From Ferrimonas futtsuensis DSM 18154 (GTDB lineage Bacteria; Pseudomonadota; Gammaproteobacteria; Enterobacterales; Shewanellaceae): a stretch of DNA of 64,000 nt. Positions 55,492-63,690 of the stretch are shown here, piece after piece (the first letter of the stretch is position 1; each line of letters starts with the position of its first letter). Location of the stretch: the NCBI RefSeq assembly GCF_000422645.1, contig NZ_KE383897.1, forward strand, positions 11,753 through 75,752, read 5' to 3'. Position numbers and translations under genes: made by a program. The notes under the pieces are model-generated. The model was not told the origin of the DNA. It ran no database searches and saw only the letters and a list, made by a program, of their open reading frames with translations.

Positions 55492-56586
55492 TTACTTTGC
55501 GCCAGGTCGCAACGATCCACCTTCCAGCCAACGCTGAACCTGAATGACCTCTGCGTCTTTGTCCTGGTCATCTTTGGGTTTGGGAAGATAGATGTCCGGG
55601 GCAATCCCGGCAATGTCTACCGGCTGATAGGGCAGCCTCAAGCTGCGTGATGTGGCGTAAAACAGTTCGCGTTTGCCGGAGGGCAGGGCATGGGGCCGTA
55701 TGTTGGAGTAATCCAGGGCGCCGTAGCTGCTGCGACCCACCAACTTAACCTTGAAGCTTTGTTTAACCCTCAGCAAGAACTGTTCACAGGAGCTGGCGCA
55801 GCCACCATCGACTAGTACTGCCACTTTGCTGGGGGCATGGTCGGGACGTTCAGGGGCGGCTTGATAGCTGATGGATTCATCACCCAACTGCACGTATTCG
55901 CCGCTTGGGACCCCTTTGAGCCTGGCAATCATCGGCTTCACCATGGTGACGCAGCCGGGGTCGTTGTCCATAAAGCGTTGGCACAGGGTCTCCATCGCCT
56001 CGATGTTGACCGGAGTGGAAAGAAACTCCAGCGAGACCTCAGTCGTTTCTCCAGAGAGCAGATAGGGAAGCAGGGCGTTGTAGCTGTCATCGTTGCCGCC
56101 GCCATTGCCTCGCACATCGACAATCCAGTTCTCAACGCCTTCAAGCTTGGGTGCGTGCTCCTTTATGAGAGCCTCAAGCGCCTTGCCCTGGGCGTAGCCG
56201 AAACTCGGCACCGACCAATACAGGGTTGTTGCGGACAGTCGTTTGACCTGAGGCGACTTGGAGGTCGTGTTACTGGCTTTGTCTGAGGCCTCCCTGTTCA
56301 GGGGACGGATGTTGAGGTGACCCGGTCGCCACGCTTTCAGGTAACCTTTGATCAGGGCGTCGCATTCCGCTTCCGTCTGGATTTCGGCGATGGAGTTCTT
56401 GGCGTTATTCATCGCCTGGTCAAAGTGGCTTTGGCCATGTCGGGCCAGGTGGTCCGGCGCACCGGTATCGTTGGTCAGCAGAAAATCGGGAAGCGACGCC
56501 AAGTCAGTGAGGCATTGTTGTTGCACGGTGGTGGCCTGAGCCAATGAGCAGGTCGCCAGTGTCGTTGCCAGCAGCAGGTACTTCAT
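55492..56586 (-). CDS. Secreted S41 family peptidase
   Basis: 364 residues from ATG 56586 (GGAG six bases upstream). A signal peptide of about 18 residues ends LAQATT. The S41 domain shows WIVDVRGNGGGNDDSYNAL and DGGCASSCEQFLLRVK, whose Ser is the likely nucleophile, then a Lys-containing VKLVGRSSYGALDYSN. No PDZ domain is visible, unlike C-terminal processing proteases. The substrate is unknown. A 14-bp palindrome ACTGATTAATCAGT (56644) lies upstream. Confidence 0.8.
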   Translation of the reverse strand: MKYLLLATTLATCSLAQATTVQQQCLTDLASLPDFLLTNDTGAPDHLARHGQSHFDQAMNNAKNSIAEIQTEAECDALIKGYLKAWRPGHLNIRPLNREASDKASNTTSKSPQVKRLSATTLYWSVPSFGYAQGKALEALIKEHAPKLEGVENWIVDVRGNGGGNDDSYNALLPYLLSGETTEVSLEFLSTPVNIEAMETLCQRFMDNDPGCVTMVKPMIARLKGVPSGEYVQLGDESISYQAAPERPDHAPSKVAVLVDGGCASSCEQFLLRVKQSFKVKLVGRSSYGALDYSNIRPHALPSGKRELFYATSRSLRLPYQPVDIAGIAPDIYLPKPKDDQDKDAEVIQVQRWLEGGSLRPGAK

Positions 56587-56643
56587 CCATGACTCCATGA
56601 GATTGAACGAGAGGGGAAACCCTTATCAAGAACTGATAAAACT

Positions 56644-56657
56644 ACTGATTAATCAGT
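56644..56657. promoter_or_regulatory. Palindrome upstream of S41 peptidase
   Basis: ACTGATTAATCAGT is a perfect 14-bp palindrome 58 bp before the peptidase start, with a TATAAA-like AT-rich stretch beside it. It is an operator candidate; no regulator is identified. Confidence 0.4.
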
Positions 56658-56800
56658 GTTATATAAAATGGATCTTGGCTGAAGTGTGAAGAAGACCTGC
56701 GTCAGGCGCACTTCTCTGCGTTGATCATCGGTCAATCTCCTACAGATTGGTTCAGGGCGATTGATCTGGTTTATGGGGGGGGAGGTGTAGAACGAATCAG

Positions 56801-56835
56801 AAGCGCCGGTTTGGCATAACCAGAGGCCGGCGCTT
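56801..56835 (-). terminator. Hairpin after DEAD-box helicase gene
   Basis: AAGCGCCGG / CCGGCGCTT with a 17-base loop, just past the helicase stop. On the minus strand only TTCTGATT follows, so efficiency is uncertain. Confidence 0.45.
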
Positions 56836-56850
56836 GAGTGCTGAGCGAAA

Positions 56851-58053
56851 TCAGGACTTAGGCTTTGCGGCCTGTCGCTTGGCCTTGGGGACGTAGTTGA
56901 GGATGGAGATGGGTACTGCTTTCCTCGGTGCGAACCCTTCAACTTCGCGGCGTTCAATCAGGTGATTCAGCCGGCTTTCGATCATGCACAGATTTTTGAA
57001 GTCATCCTTGGAGACCAGAGATACTGCTTCACCCTGGGCACCGGCGCGACCGGTTCGACCGATGCGATGCACATACTCATCGGCGGGGAAGGGCAGGTCG
57101 TAGTTGACCACTCGCTCCAGGTTGTCGATGTCGATGCCTCGTGCGGCGACCCCGGTGGCCACCAGGTAACGAATTTTGCCGATTTTAAAGTCGGCCAGGA
57201 TCTGCTCCCGAACCGCCTGGGTGCGACCACTGTGGATGCAATCTGCTTCGATGCCGCGCTTGGCCAATTGGCTCACCAGCTTTGCGGCGCCGTGTTTGGT
57301 TTCGATGAAGATCAGCGCCTGGTTCCAGGGGGTGGTCTGGATCAGGTGGCTCAGCAGGGCCGATTTCTTATCTTTGTCTACGGTGGTCAGCCACTGACTG
57401 ATGGTGGCTTTGCTCGCCTGACTGGCGGTAATGCTTATCTCAACCGCATCGCTGATGGCACTCTTGGCCAAGGCCCGCACCTTCTTGGAGAGAGTGGCGG
57501 AAAACAGCAGCGATTGCCGCTCTGTGGGCAGCTTGGTGACGATGTCGTTGATGTCGTCGATGAAGCCCATATCCAGCATCTTGTCCGCTTCATCCAGCAC
57601 CAGCATCTCTACTTCATCGAAGTGGATGGCGCGGCGGCTGTACATATCCAACAGCCGTCCTGGCGTGGCCACCAGTACATCAACGCCATCCAGCAGCGCC
57701 TGTCGTTGAGGCTCAATGTCGACGCCACCGTACATGGCCATGCATTTCAGTGGCAGGTGACGGCCATAGCGCTCGACACTTTCGGCCACCTGCACCACCA
57801 ATTCGCGGGTCGGTGCGATGATCAGCGCCCGAACTCGTTTCTTGCGACCACGGCTGCCTTGGCTGAGTTGCTGCAGAATCGGCAGCACAAAGCTGGCGGT
57901 CTTGCCGGTGCCGGTTTGCGCGGCAGCAATCAGGTTATCGCCCCTCAGTACGACAGGAATGGCCTTCTGCTGAATAGAAGTAGGCTCGCTGTAACCGGCT
58001 TCGGTAACGGCGTCGACAAGTGGGGCGGATAATCCCAGGCTGGAGAATGACAT
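56851..58053 (-). CDS. DEAD-box RNA helicase (RhlE-like)
   Basis: 400 residues from ATG 58053, where homology starts (MSFSSLGLSAPLVDAV). Motifs in order: Q motif (PTSIQQKAIPVVL), AQTGTGKT, PTREL, VLDEADKML, SAT, and HRIGRTGR. It unwinds RNA using ATP. It lacks a long C-terminal extension but ends with a basic tail (KAKRQAAKPKS) for RNA contact. RhlE is the closest group by its opening; SrmB is a possible alternative. Confidence 0.9.
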   Translation of the reverse strand: MSFSSLGLSAPLVDAVTEAGYSEPTSIQQKAIPVVLRGDNLIAAAQTGTGKTASFVLPILQQLSQGSRGRKKRVRALIIAPTRELVVQVAESVERYGRHLPLKCMAMYGGVDIEPQRQALLDGVDVLVATPGRLLDMYSRRAIHFDEVEMLVLDEADKMLDMGFIDDINDIVTKLPTERQSLLFSATLSKKVRALAKSAISDAVEISITASQASKATISQWLTTVDKDKKSALLSHLIQTTPWNQALIFIETKHGAAKLVSQLAKRGIEADCIHSGRTQAVREQILADFKIGKIRYLVATGVAARGIDIDNLERVVNYDLPFPADEYVHRIGRTGRAGAQGEAVSLVSKDDFKNLCMIESRLNHLIERREVEGFAPRKAVPISILNYVPKAKRQAAKPKS

Positions 58054-58168
58054 CGGTGGTCTCAATTTGGTGAAACAACTGCGCCGCAAACGGTGGCGGC
58101 GCAAGGGGCGGGAAGTATAGCAAAGCCCTCTGGTTCGGGAAATGAGACAGTGGCACTCTGGCGGTCAC

Positions 58169-58201
58169 AAAAAAGCCAGCGGCTGTCAGGCCACTGGCTT
58201 G
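58169..58201 (-). terminator. Terminator after octaheme cytochrome gene
   Basis: On the minus strand AAGCCAGTGGCC pairs with the GCCGCTGGCTT side around a short loop, followed by TTTTT. Confidence 0.8.
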
Positions 58202-58228
58202 ATGCTAAGTCGTCATGACTGTGACGAA

Positions 58229-59776
58229 TTATTTATGAACTTTGCCGAGTCGGCTGGCGCGATCGTCATAGTCCTCTTCGTGACAGCCAATACAGGATTG
58301 AACCGGTCTCAACCACGGCTGGCGGGTCTTGCCATCTTCACCGTAGTGGTAGGGGTCTTCTGACGGCGCAGACAGATCAATCCTGAACAGGTGGGAGTTC
58401 TTGGGCATGTGACAGTCAGTACAGTCTGCCACTGCGTCATGCATGACACCAAGGCCGTCGTTGAACTTCACGCTTGGGTGACAATCCTGACATTCGGTTT
58501 TCAGTGCCTCTTCGTGTCCGGGCTTGTCGCGGAAGTTGGTGGACAGGTGAGGGTTGTGACAGTTGATACACTGGAACATCCGCTTCTTACCTGTGGCGAC
58601 ACCGGTATCCGGGTCATAGCCCAGCAGTGCATCCCCGGCATTACGTCCCTCTTCGAAGTAGTCTTTAACAAAGCCACCGATGGTGTCTCCGCCAAACTTT
58701 TCGTCATAAGGGGTCATATAACCTTGGTCATACCAACGCTCGCCGTCTTTGGTGTGACATTCACCACAGGCAATCGGCTCCCCAAAGGCTTGGTTCATTG
58801 CCATCAGGTCGGCACGGCTACGGCCCTTGGCATTACGGGTGATGTTGTCCTTACTGGGGCTCTTGGCATGATCGCCACCAGCACCATGACAGGCTTCACA
58901 CTGTACGCCAGTCAGGGCCCAGGTTCCCTCCATGCCGATCAGATCATCCTGACGGTTGCGGTTACGATGGTCGTCAGGCTCATAGGTGTAGTCGCGCCAG
59001 CCGGTGTTGTGGCAGTGGCCACATTTATAAGGCATAGCATCTGTGCCAGCACCCGGCGCGAATGGGACGACCCGAGTCTCGTCCAGAGTTTCCCCTTTCG
59101 GCAACACATCAAACATCGCCTTGGTGCCGTTGATCATATAGCCATTCTTGTCGACTAGAATCGCCTGGCGTTGGAAGCCTCCCAGCAAGTAAGTGATGTC
59201 GTCCCAGCTTTCTGGGGTGCCTGCGCTGTTCTCAACACCTTCATACAACTCGAAGGCTCCGTCCAGGGAAGTAAAGGGCAGGTCGGGCGCCTGACCATTT
59301 TCAACCTTGGTGAACTTCCAAGCATGACCGGTTTCCATCTGGGTGGCCTTGTCCTGGTGACAGCGCACACAGGTTTCGGCACCGACGTAATCCTGCACAC
59401 TGGCTTTCACTTCCACATCCACCACGGCACGGGCTTCACCGCCCTTACCGTCGCTGATGGTGTATTCCACCTGGGCCAGGCCATAGTCACTGGATACAAA
59501 CCAAAGCAGGTCATCCTCCACCCGCACCTCACCGGCACCTTGCACGACTTTCGCATCAGCCAGAGACAGGGTATCTCCCTCAGGGTCGCCGGCCTCGGCC
59601 AGAACATCGATGGAGGTATCCTCACCGATAACGGCAATCGCCGATATTGCTCCGGGTCCCGGCGGCAGGTTGGGATCCGAATTGTTGTCATTGTCTCCGT
59701 TACACCCTGCCAGCAGTGCGATCAGCGCACTGGCGCAAAGAGTCAGAGCACCTCGTTGTGTTATTTGTTGTTTCAT
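58229..59776 (-). CDS. Octaheme c-type cytochrome lipoprotein with Ig-like domain
   Basis: 515 residues from the third of three clustered ATGs (GAGGAA six bases upstream). The lipobox LLAGC gives lipidated Cys25. An Ig/cadherin-like domain (about 45-125; ISDGKGGEARAVVDVEV) precedes eight heme-binding CxxCH motifs: CVRCH, CGHCH, CEACH, CGECH, CINCH, CQDCH, CTDCH, CIGCH. This is an outer-membrane or periplasmic electron carrier suited to anaerobic or metal respiration, or an octaheme reductase. No porin or partner cytochrome is adjacent. It has its own terminator. Confidence 0.9.
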   Translation of the reverse strand: MKQQITQRGALTLCASALIALLAGCNGDNDNNSDPNLPPGPGAISAIAVIGEDTSIDVLAEAGDPEGDTLSLADAKVVQGAGEVRVEDDLLWFVSSDYGLAQVEYTISDGKGGEARAVVDVEVKASVQDYVGAETCVRCHQDKATQMETGHAWKFTKVENGQAPDLPFTSLDGAFELYEGVENSAGTPESWDDITYLLGGFQRQAILVDKNGYMINGTKAMFDVLPKGETLDETRVVPFAPGAGTDAMPYKCGHCHNTGWRDYTYEPDDHRNRNRQDDLIGMEGTWALTGVQCEACHGAGGDHAKSPSKDNITRNAKGRSRADLMAMNQAFGEPIACGECHTKDGERWYDQGYMTPYDEKFGGDTIGGFVKDYFEEGRNAGDALLGYDPDTGVATGKKRMFQCINCHNPHLSTNFRDKPGHEEALKTECQDCHPSVKFNDGLGVMHDAVADCTDCHMPKNSHLFRIDLSAPSEDPYHYGEDGKTRQPWLRPVQSCIGCHEEDYDDRASRLGKVHK

Positions 59777-60272
59777 CATCATTTCCTCTGCGATTTTATT
59801 GTTTCGCAATAGGAAATTTAATTAATACTTCAATGGGAGAGGAGGTCGATTCTGTCCGGTAAATAGTCGATTTCGTACCACTGGGCCAATTCGTGAACTG
59901 GATCTGCTGTGTAAGGTCGTTGGTGGAACAAGTGCACTCTTTGGGTGGATGGGCCTATAACTGCAAAGTGGGAATCGCCGGTTTCCATTATAACGGTTTA
60001 AGTTAAAAATTCGCTGAAAGTGGCTTGATATATGTCACTGCCCTAGCGGCGCCTAATTAATGCGCAACATTAGTCCAAGTGTCACTCTTGGTGAAATGCC
60101 CGGAAACTCTTATAGCAGACCTGGAGGTTACTTACTTTGAGTATAATCAGTGTCGTGCTGGCTATTGAAACAAGAGTTAATATTGGCTTCGTTCTGCCTG
60201 CATTGCAGGAATGTCGGCATTGATTAACCAAAATTTTGTTTACGTTCTCCGAGAGAAAAAGTAAAGATGCAT

Positions 60273-60302
60273 TTAAAAAAGAGTCCGCCCAGAGGACGGA
60301 CT
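60273..60302 (-). terminator. Orphan rho-independent terminator on minus strand
   Basis: On the minus strand AGTCCG and CGGACT pair, followed by CTTTTTT. The preceding sequence (CCTCT...CAGAGG, 60306-60320) can pair with itself or with part of the terminator, giving an attenuator-like arrangement. No gene is recognised upstream of it on this strand until gloA, 900 bp away. Confidence 0.6.
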
Positions 60303-61016
60303 TAACCTCTGGAACAGAGGAGTTCAAAAGTCAGGTTAAACTGATGAAGAAAAATGAAAGGAAATTGCCTCAATGCTCACACACCGAAAGACCATCACTT
60401 CATTAAGCTCGATGAATATTCTAATGTGGCAGATGAATATAAACTGGGACATCTGTCACAAGAGAAACCGCAATTGAGACAATTGTATTTTGCGTAAACA
60501 GACATAATCAGATGCAATGGCGTCTTATTTTGAATGAAATTGAGTGCCGAAGTGAGTTTTAGCTAAATCTAAATTCTGAGAAGCCTTACAGAAAAACCTT
60601 AATGCATAAGGTTATAGTTTGGTCAAAATTACCGGGTACCATGATGTGCGGTTCAAACAGCAGGTGCTGCTAATAAAGTCACTTAAATGGGTAATTCACA
60701 CAAGCTATAAAAATAAGGAGCGCATCGGTAGATGCAAGCGTTGACGTTCAGTGGTTCATAATCACATATTCTGCGTCTTAAGTGGCCGAGTTGAATCAGG
60801 CGCCTAATGGTCTTTTGTGACAGTACCACTTGGGGTAACGACCGGTCATCAGTTTGTCGGCGAGCCGTGATGCGTTCGTATAGCGATTTGATTGCCAGCC
60901 TACTCCGTAATTGCACGCTGTTTGCGCGCCCTAACTCAACTCGTTAGGCAAGCATAAATGGCTTGAGAGCTTTGAACACACTTACAAATTGCTGATAAAT
61001 AATTTTCCAAGCCACT

Positions 61017-61061
61017 CCGGTGTCAAAGCTTTGAAACTGACCGTTTCAGTGCTTTGACCGG
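61017..61061. repeat. Long imperfect hairpin
   Basis: CCGG-(TG)-TCAAAGC-TT-TGAAAC, loop TGACC, GTTTCA-GT-GCTTTGA-CCGG. Seventeen base pairs are interrupted by one bulge and one 2x2 internal loop. Not followed by T-run; function unknown. Confidence 0.7.
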
Positions 61062-61227
61062 AGAATCTACCCACGTTGTGTTGCGAAGGGGTGTCTATCA
61101 CATCACTAAAATACCCTGCTCAGTTGCGCTGGTGTTGGAGGATAATAAAGTCATCGATATGATGTATTAATGCCCAGCATAATGGTTCATGTCTCGCCTA
61201 TACTACGGCGAAAGCGTCCGTAGATGA

Positions 61228-61617
61228 TTAGTTTTGCTGGATCAATTCAACCTTATAGCCATCGGGGTCGGTCACAAAGGCGATGTGGGTCGAACCGCCC
61301 AGTACCGGACCCGGTTCGCGGGAGATTTTTCCACCTGCAGCTCGAATTTTATCGCAGGCGATGTAGATATCATTAACGCCTAAGGCAATGTGGCCAAACG
61401 CGGTTCCGTGATCGTAATTGGACTCACCCCAGTTGTAGGTCAGTTCAATAACGGCATGCCCTTCGTTCTCTTTGCCGTAGCCAACGAAGGCCAGAGTGTA
61501 TTTGTAGTCTTTGTTTTCTACCTGACGTAGCAGTTTCATGCCCAGTACATTTGTGTAGAAGGCGATAGATTTATCCAGATTGGCAACGCGAAACATGGTG
61601 TGAAGTAGTTGTGCCAT
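61228..61617 (-). CDS. gloA: Lactoylglutathione lyase (glyoxalase I)
   Basis: 129 residues. Metal ligands match the nickel-type bacterial enzyme: H6 (LLHTMFRV), E58 ([11 protein letters not shown]), H76 (FGHIALGV) and E124 (GYKVELIQQ). [12 protein letters not shown] and DPDGYKVEL are family marks. It converts the methylglyoxal-glutathione hemithioacetal to S-lactoylglutathione. It follows the second VOC gene on the same strand with a hairpin terminator between, so the two may be only partly co-transcribed. Confidence 0.95.
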   Translation of the reverse strand: MAQLLHTMFRVANLDKSIAFYTNVLGMKLLRQVENKDYKYTLAFVGYGKENEGHAVIELTYNWGESNYDHGTAFGHIALGVNDIYIACDKIRAAGGKISREPGPVLGGSTHIAFVTDPDGYKVELIQQN

Positions 61618-61655
61618 AAGGTTCTCACTTAGGTTGTCAGGATGCGTACTTGTTA

Positions 61656-61685
61656 GTAAAAAGCCAGCAATATTGCGCTGGCTTG
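61656..61685 (-). terminator. Terminator between VOC copy 2 and gloA
   Basis: AAGCCAGC / GCTGGCTT around an eight-base loop; on the minus strand TTTTTAC follows. Confidence 0.7.
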
Positions 61686-61709
61686 GATTTACTCAATGAA
61701 GCCGTCGAT

Positions 61710-62195
61710 TTATTCGTACTCAGAGGAGTAGGTTTCGGCGTAGGAGTGAGAATACAGCTCGAACAGGTTGCCGAACGGGTCTTCCAGGTACACCATCTTC
61801 GCTGGCTTGCTGTCGTCTTCTGGGTGGTATCGCATGATGTCCATGCGTTGCTTACCGCCATATTGAATAGTTTTTTCGATTACGCCTTCAAAGTCGGTGG
61901 TTTCCAGACAGAAGTGGAAGATGCCGATGCGGGAGAAGTCGACTTCGTGACGCTCTTGGCGATCCTTCATTTCGAAGAGTTCAACGCCGATGCCATCAGT
62001 GGTCAGAAGGTGGGCGATGTTGAAGCCTTTAAAACCTTCGCCGAATACCTGAATACACATGCGACCAATGGCGGTTTCGCGCTCTTCCAGCACTTCGCTC
62101 TTACCCATGACCATCTTTAGGCCCAGTGCTTTAGTGTAAAACTCGATGGCTTTATCCATGTCGGTGACCATGATGCCTACGTGACTCATTTTCAT
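61710..62195 (-). CDS. VOC superfamily enzyme, copy 2
   Basis: 161 residues, no gaps relative to copy 1 at 43384-43869 and 131 identical positions by hand alignment. The same putative metal ligands are kept (HVGIMV, VELFEM, IFHFCLE, NLFELYSH). Differences cluster at residues 27-36 and 110-118, possibly around the substrate pocket. It precedes gloA. A related glyoxalase-like or dioxygenase-like reaction is likely, but the substrate is unknown. On the minus strand TATACT sits 50-60 bp upstream, as in copy 1. Confidence 0.85.
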   Translation of the reverse strand: MKMSHVGIMVTDMDKAIEFYTKALGLKMVMGKSEVLEERETAIGRMCIQVFGEGFKGFNIAHLLTTDGIGVELFEMKDRQERHEVDFSRIGIFHFCLETTDFEGVIEKTIQYGGKQRMDIMRYHPEDDSKPAKMVYLEDPFGNLFELYSHSYAETYSSEYE

Positions 62196-62787
62196 AATAT
62201 GGTGCTCCAGATTTGCTGTGGTGGAGTTTGTCTTGTTTCGATGTGGACCAGTATAGGGAGAGTGGCAGGAGACGTTAAATTATCAAATGTGATTTTTATA
62301 ATTACATTTTTTTATTATTTTCGATTTAGATTGGTCTGAATAGCCCTAAGTTCAGTAGACACAGAATGATCGATACTGGCGGCAGAGTCGCCAATGAGAT
62401 GACTTTTGGAGATGAGCTTTAGAGTCTGTAGAGGGCTTTGGGGCGCGTTTCTCTGTCTGCGCTGTTCTCGTGTCCGGCCGCCAGAGAAGGTATGGGTGTT
62501 GCGTATCCCATTTCCAAAAAACCTTGATCTGCTTCACAACATCCCTGTGACGGTGTGTTACCTTAATCCTGAAAATAGAGCAATTGCTCTAAATTGTTTC
62601 TTTTGGTTTTCAACCATGTAGACAGAGGTTGGGGAGCAGTGGGGCAGGGGAGCGAGTTTCTCTGCGGATACAGCATCTGACGTCAATGGGGATTGTCCGG
62701 GGGGGCCTGGATTGTGAGGGGTTGAAACCAAACAAGGAACAGTCGTGCTAGCTCAGCTGGCTCACTTGATGTTTGAAGGAGAAGGGT
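62196..62787. other. Intergenic stretch with perfect 16-bp palindrome
   Basis: 592 bp. The left part holds the promoter of VOC copy 2 (TATACT with GATAATTTA further out on the minus strand). TAGAGCAATTGCTCTA (62576-62591) is a perfect palindrome, an operator candidate for the membrane-protein gene at 62788. I see no convincing small gene. Confidence 0.5.
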
Positions 62788-63681
62788 ATGGAACCCTCAA
62801 ATCTGACACTGGTCGTCTCCATTATTGTCTACGCCGCCGTCACCTATGCGCTTACCGAAGTGTTCCGGCGCTACCGCTATCTGGGCTTTGCCTTTATCGT
62901 CGGCTCCCTGTGCACCTTCCCCCTCTGGGCCGAGAACCGGGATACCTGGTTTGAATGGGCCAAGATCTTCAGCGTATTGGTGCCCATGGTGGTGGTCAGC
63001 CTGATGCGCATCGCCGTCTATGAAAAGAAACAGGGGCCGTTCTGGGAGATCTTTAAAAAGCCCTGGACCCTGTGGTTTCTTTTTTTCATCTTGGCACTGA
63101 ATATCACCGAAGCCTCCATTCATGATTGGCAGCTGGGCAACCCCTGGAATGCCCTGTCCGGTTTCTGTCTGGTGCTGACCATCCCCTTCGTCGGCAAGTT
63201 CTGGCGGGTGGAGGACAAGACCTGTGGCGACCTGATTGTGGATTTCCCCCTGGGCTGGTGTTTCCTCTACACCACCTGGAACGCCGCCTTCCTGTTTGGC
63301 TGCATTCCCGATGAGTTTGCCGGTGGCTTGGCGATTCTCATCGCCTGCGAGCTCTACTCGGTGTTCGGTCGCCACGACCTCTACATCATGGGGCGTATCT
63401 ACACCTTGGCGATCTTCGTGGTTCAGTTGGGTTTGACCGACGTTTTCCCCTTTATGGACTCATCCGCCTGGGCCAATCCTGAACTCGCCACCTGGTGGGG
63501 CATCATCAATCTGGTTCTGAGCGTGGCTTACGTGTTCTGGTACAACTGGCAGATGTACACAGGGGGCTGCGACACCAAGTTCCGCCACCCAGCCTCGGCG
63601 CCACAAGGGGTCTTTACCGACAAGGAGCGCCAGCAGTCCATTGGTGGTTTCTGGTCCCATCTCTATTTCCATCGCGCCTGA
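62788..63681 (+). CDS. Polytopic membrane protein, possibly DUF5692-like
   Basis: 297 residues from ATG 62788 (AAGGAG six bases upstream). About eight hydrophobic segments run through the whole protein, with conserved-looking polar groups in between: LNITEASIHDWQLGN, FPLGWCFLYTTWNAAFLFG and FWYNWQMYTGG. I cannot name it firmly; DUF5692 is the nearest family I recall. No transport or enzyme motif is evident. The secreted-protein gene follows nine bases later, so the two are an operon. Confidence 0.6.
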   Translation: MEPSNLTLVVSIIVYAAVTYALTEVFRRYRYLGFAFIVGSLCTFPLWAENRDTWFEWAKIFSVLVPMVVVSLMRIAVYEKKQGPFWEIFKKPWTLWFLFFILALNITEASIHDWQLGNPWNALSGFCLVLTIPFVGKFWRVEDKTCGDLIVDFPLGWCFLYTTWNAAFLFGCIPDEFAGGLAILIACELYSVFGRHDLYIMGRIYTLAIFVVQLGLTDVFPFMDSSAWANPELATWWGIINLVLSVAYVFWYNWQMYTGGCDTKFRHPASAPQGVFTDKERQQSIGGFWSHLYFHRA

Positions 63682-63690
63682 GGAGGGGTT

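Larger units (their letters stand above)
59777..61202. other. AT-rich stretch without recognisable genes
   Basis: About 1.4 kb, more AT-rich than its neighbours. No open frame here has both a ribosome binding site and a recognisable domain; the longest are 77-81 codons. It does contain structured elements: a minus-strand terminator near 60274-60302 with a competing upstream stem, an inverted repeat CCTAAC / GTTAGG (60930-60948), the sequence GGCGCCTAAT twice (60048 and 60799), and a long hairpin at 61017-61061. It could hide small RNAs or remains of a mobile insert. Confidence 0.5.

Noticed and set aside
60082-60327. 81-codon minus-strand frame
   Set aside because: A terminator hairpin with T-run lies within its first 20 codons and it has no ribosome binding site.
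60683-60916. 77-codon minus-strand frame with basic composition, considered as a transposase fragment
   Set aside because: No catalytic motif or terminal repeats could be matched; too short to support.
60930-60948. attC-like end boxes CCTAAC and GTTAGG
   Set aside because: Only seven bases apart, whereas attC sites span about 55-140 bases; no integrase or cassette gene nearby. Kept only as a weak finding.
62744-62760. tRNA D-arm-like sequence GCTAGCTCAGCTGG
   Set aside because: No anticodon arm, T-arm (GTTCRANYC) or acceptor pairing follows in the next 70 bases; a protein gene with a good ribosome binding site begins there instead.
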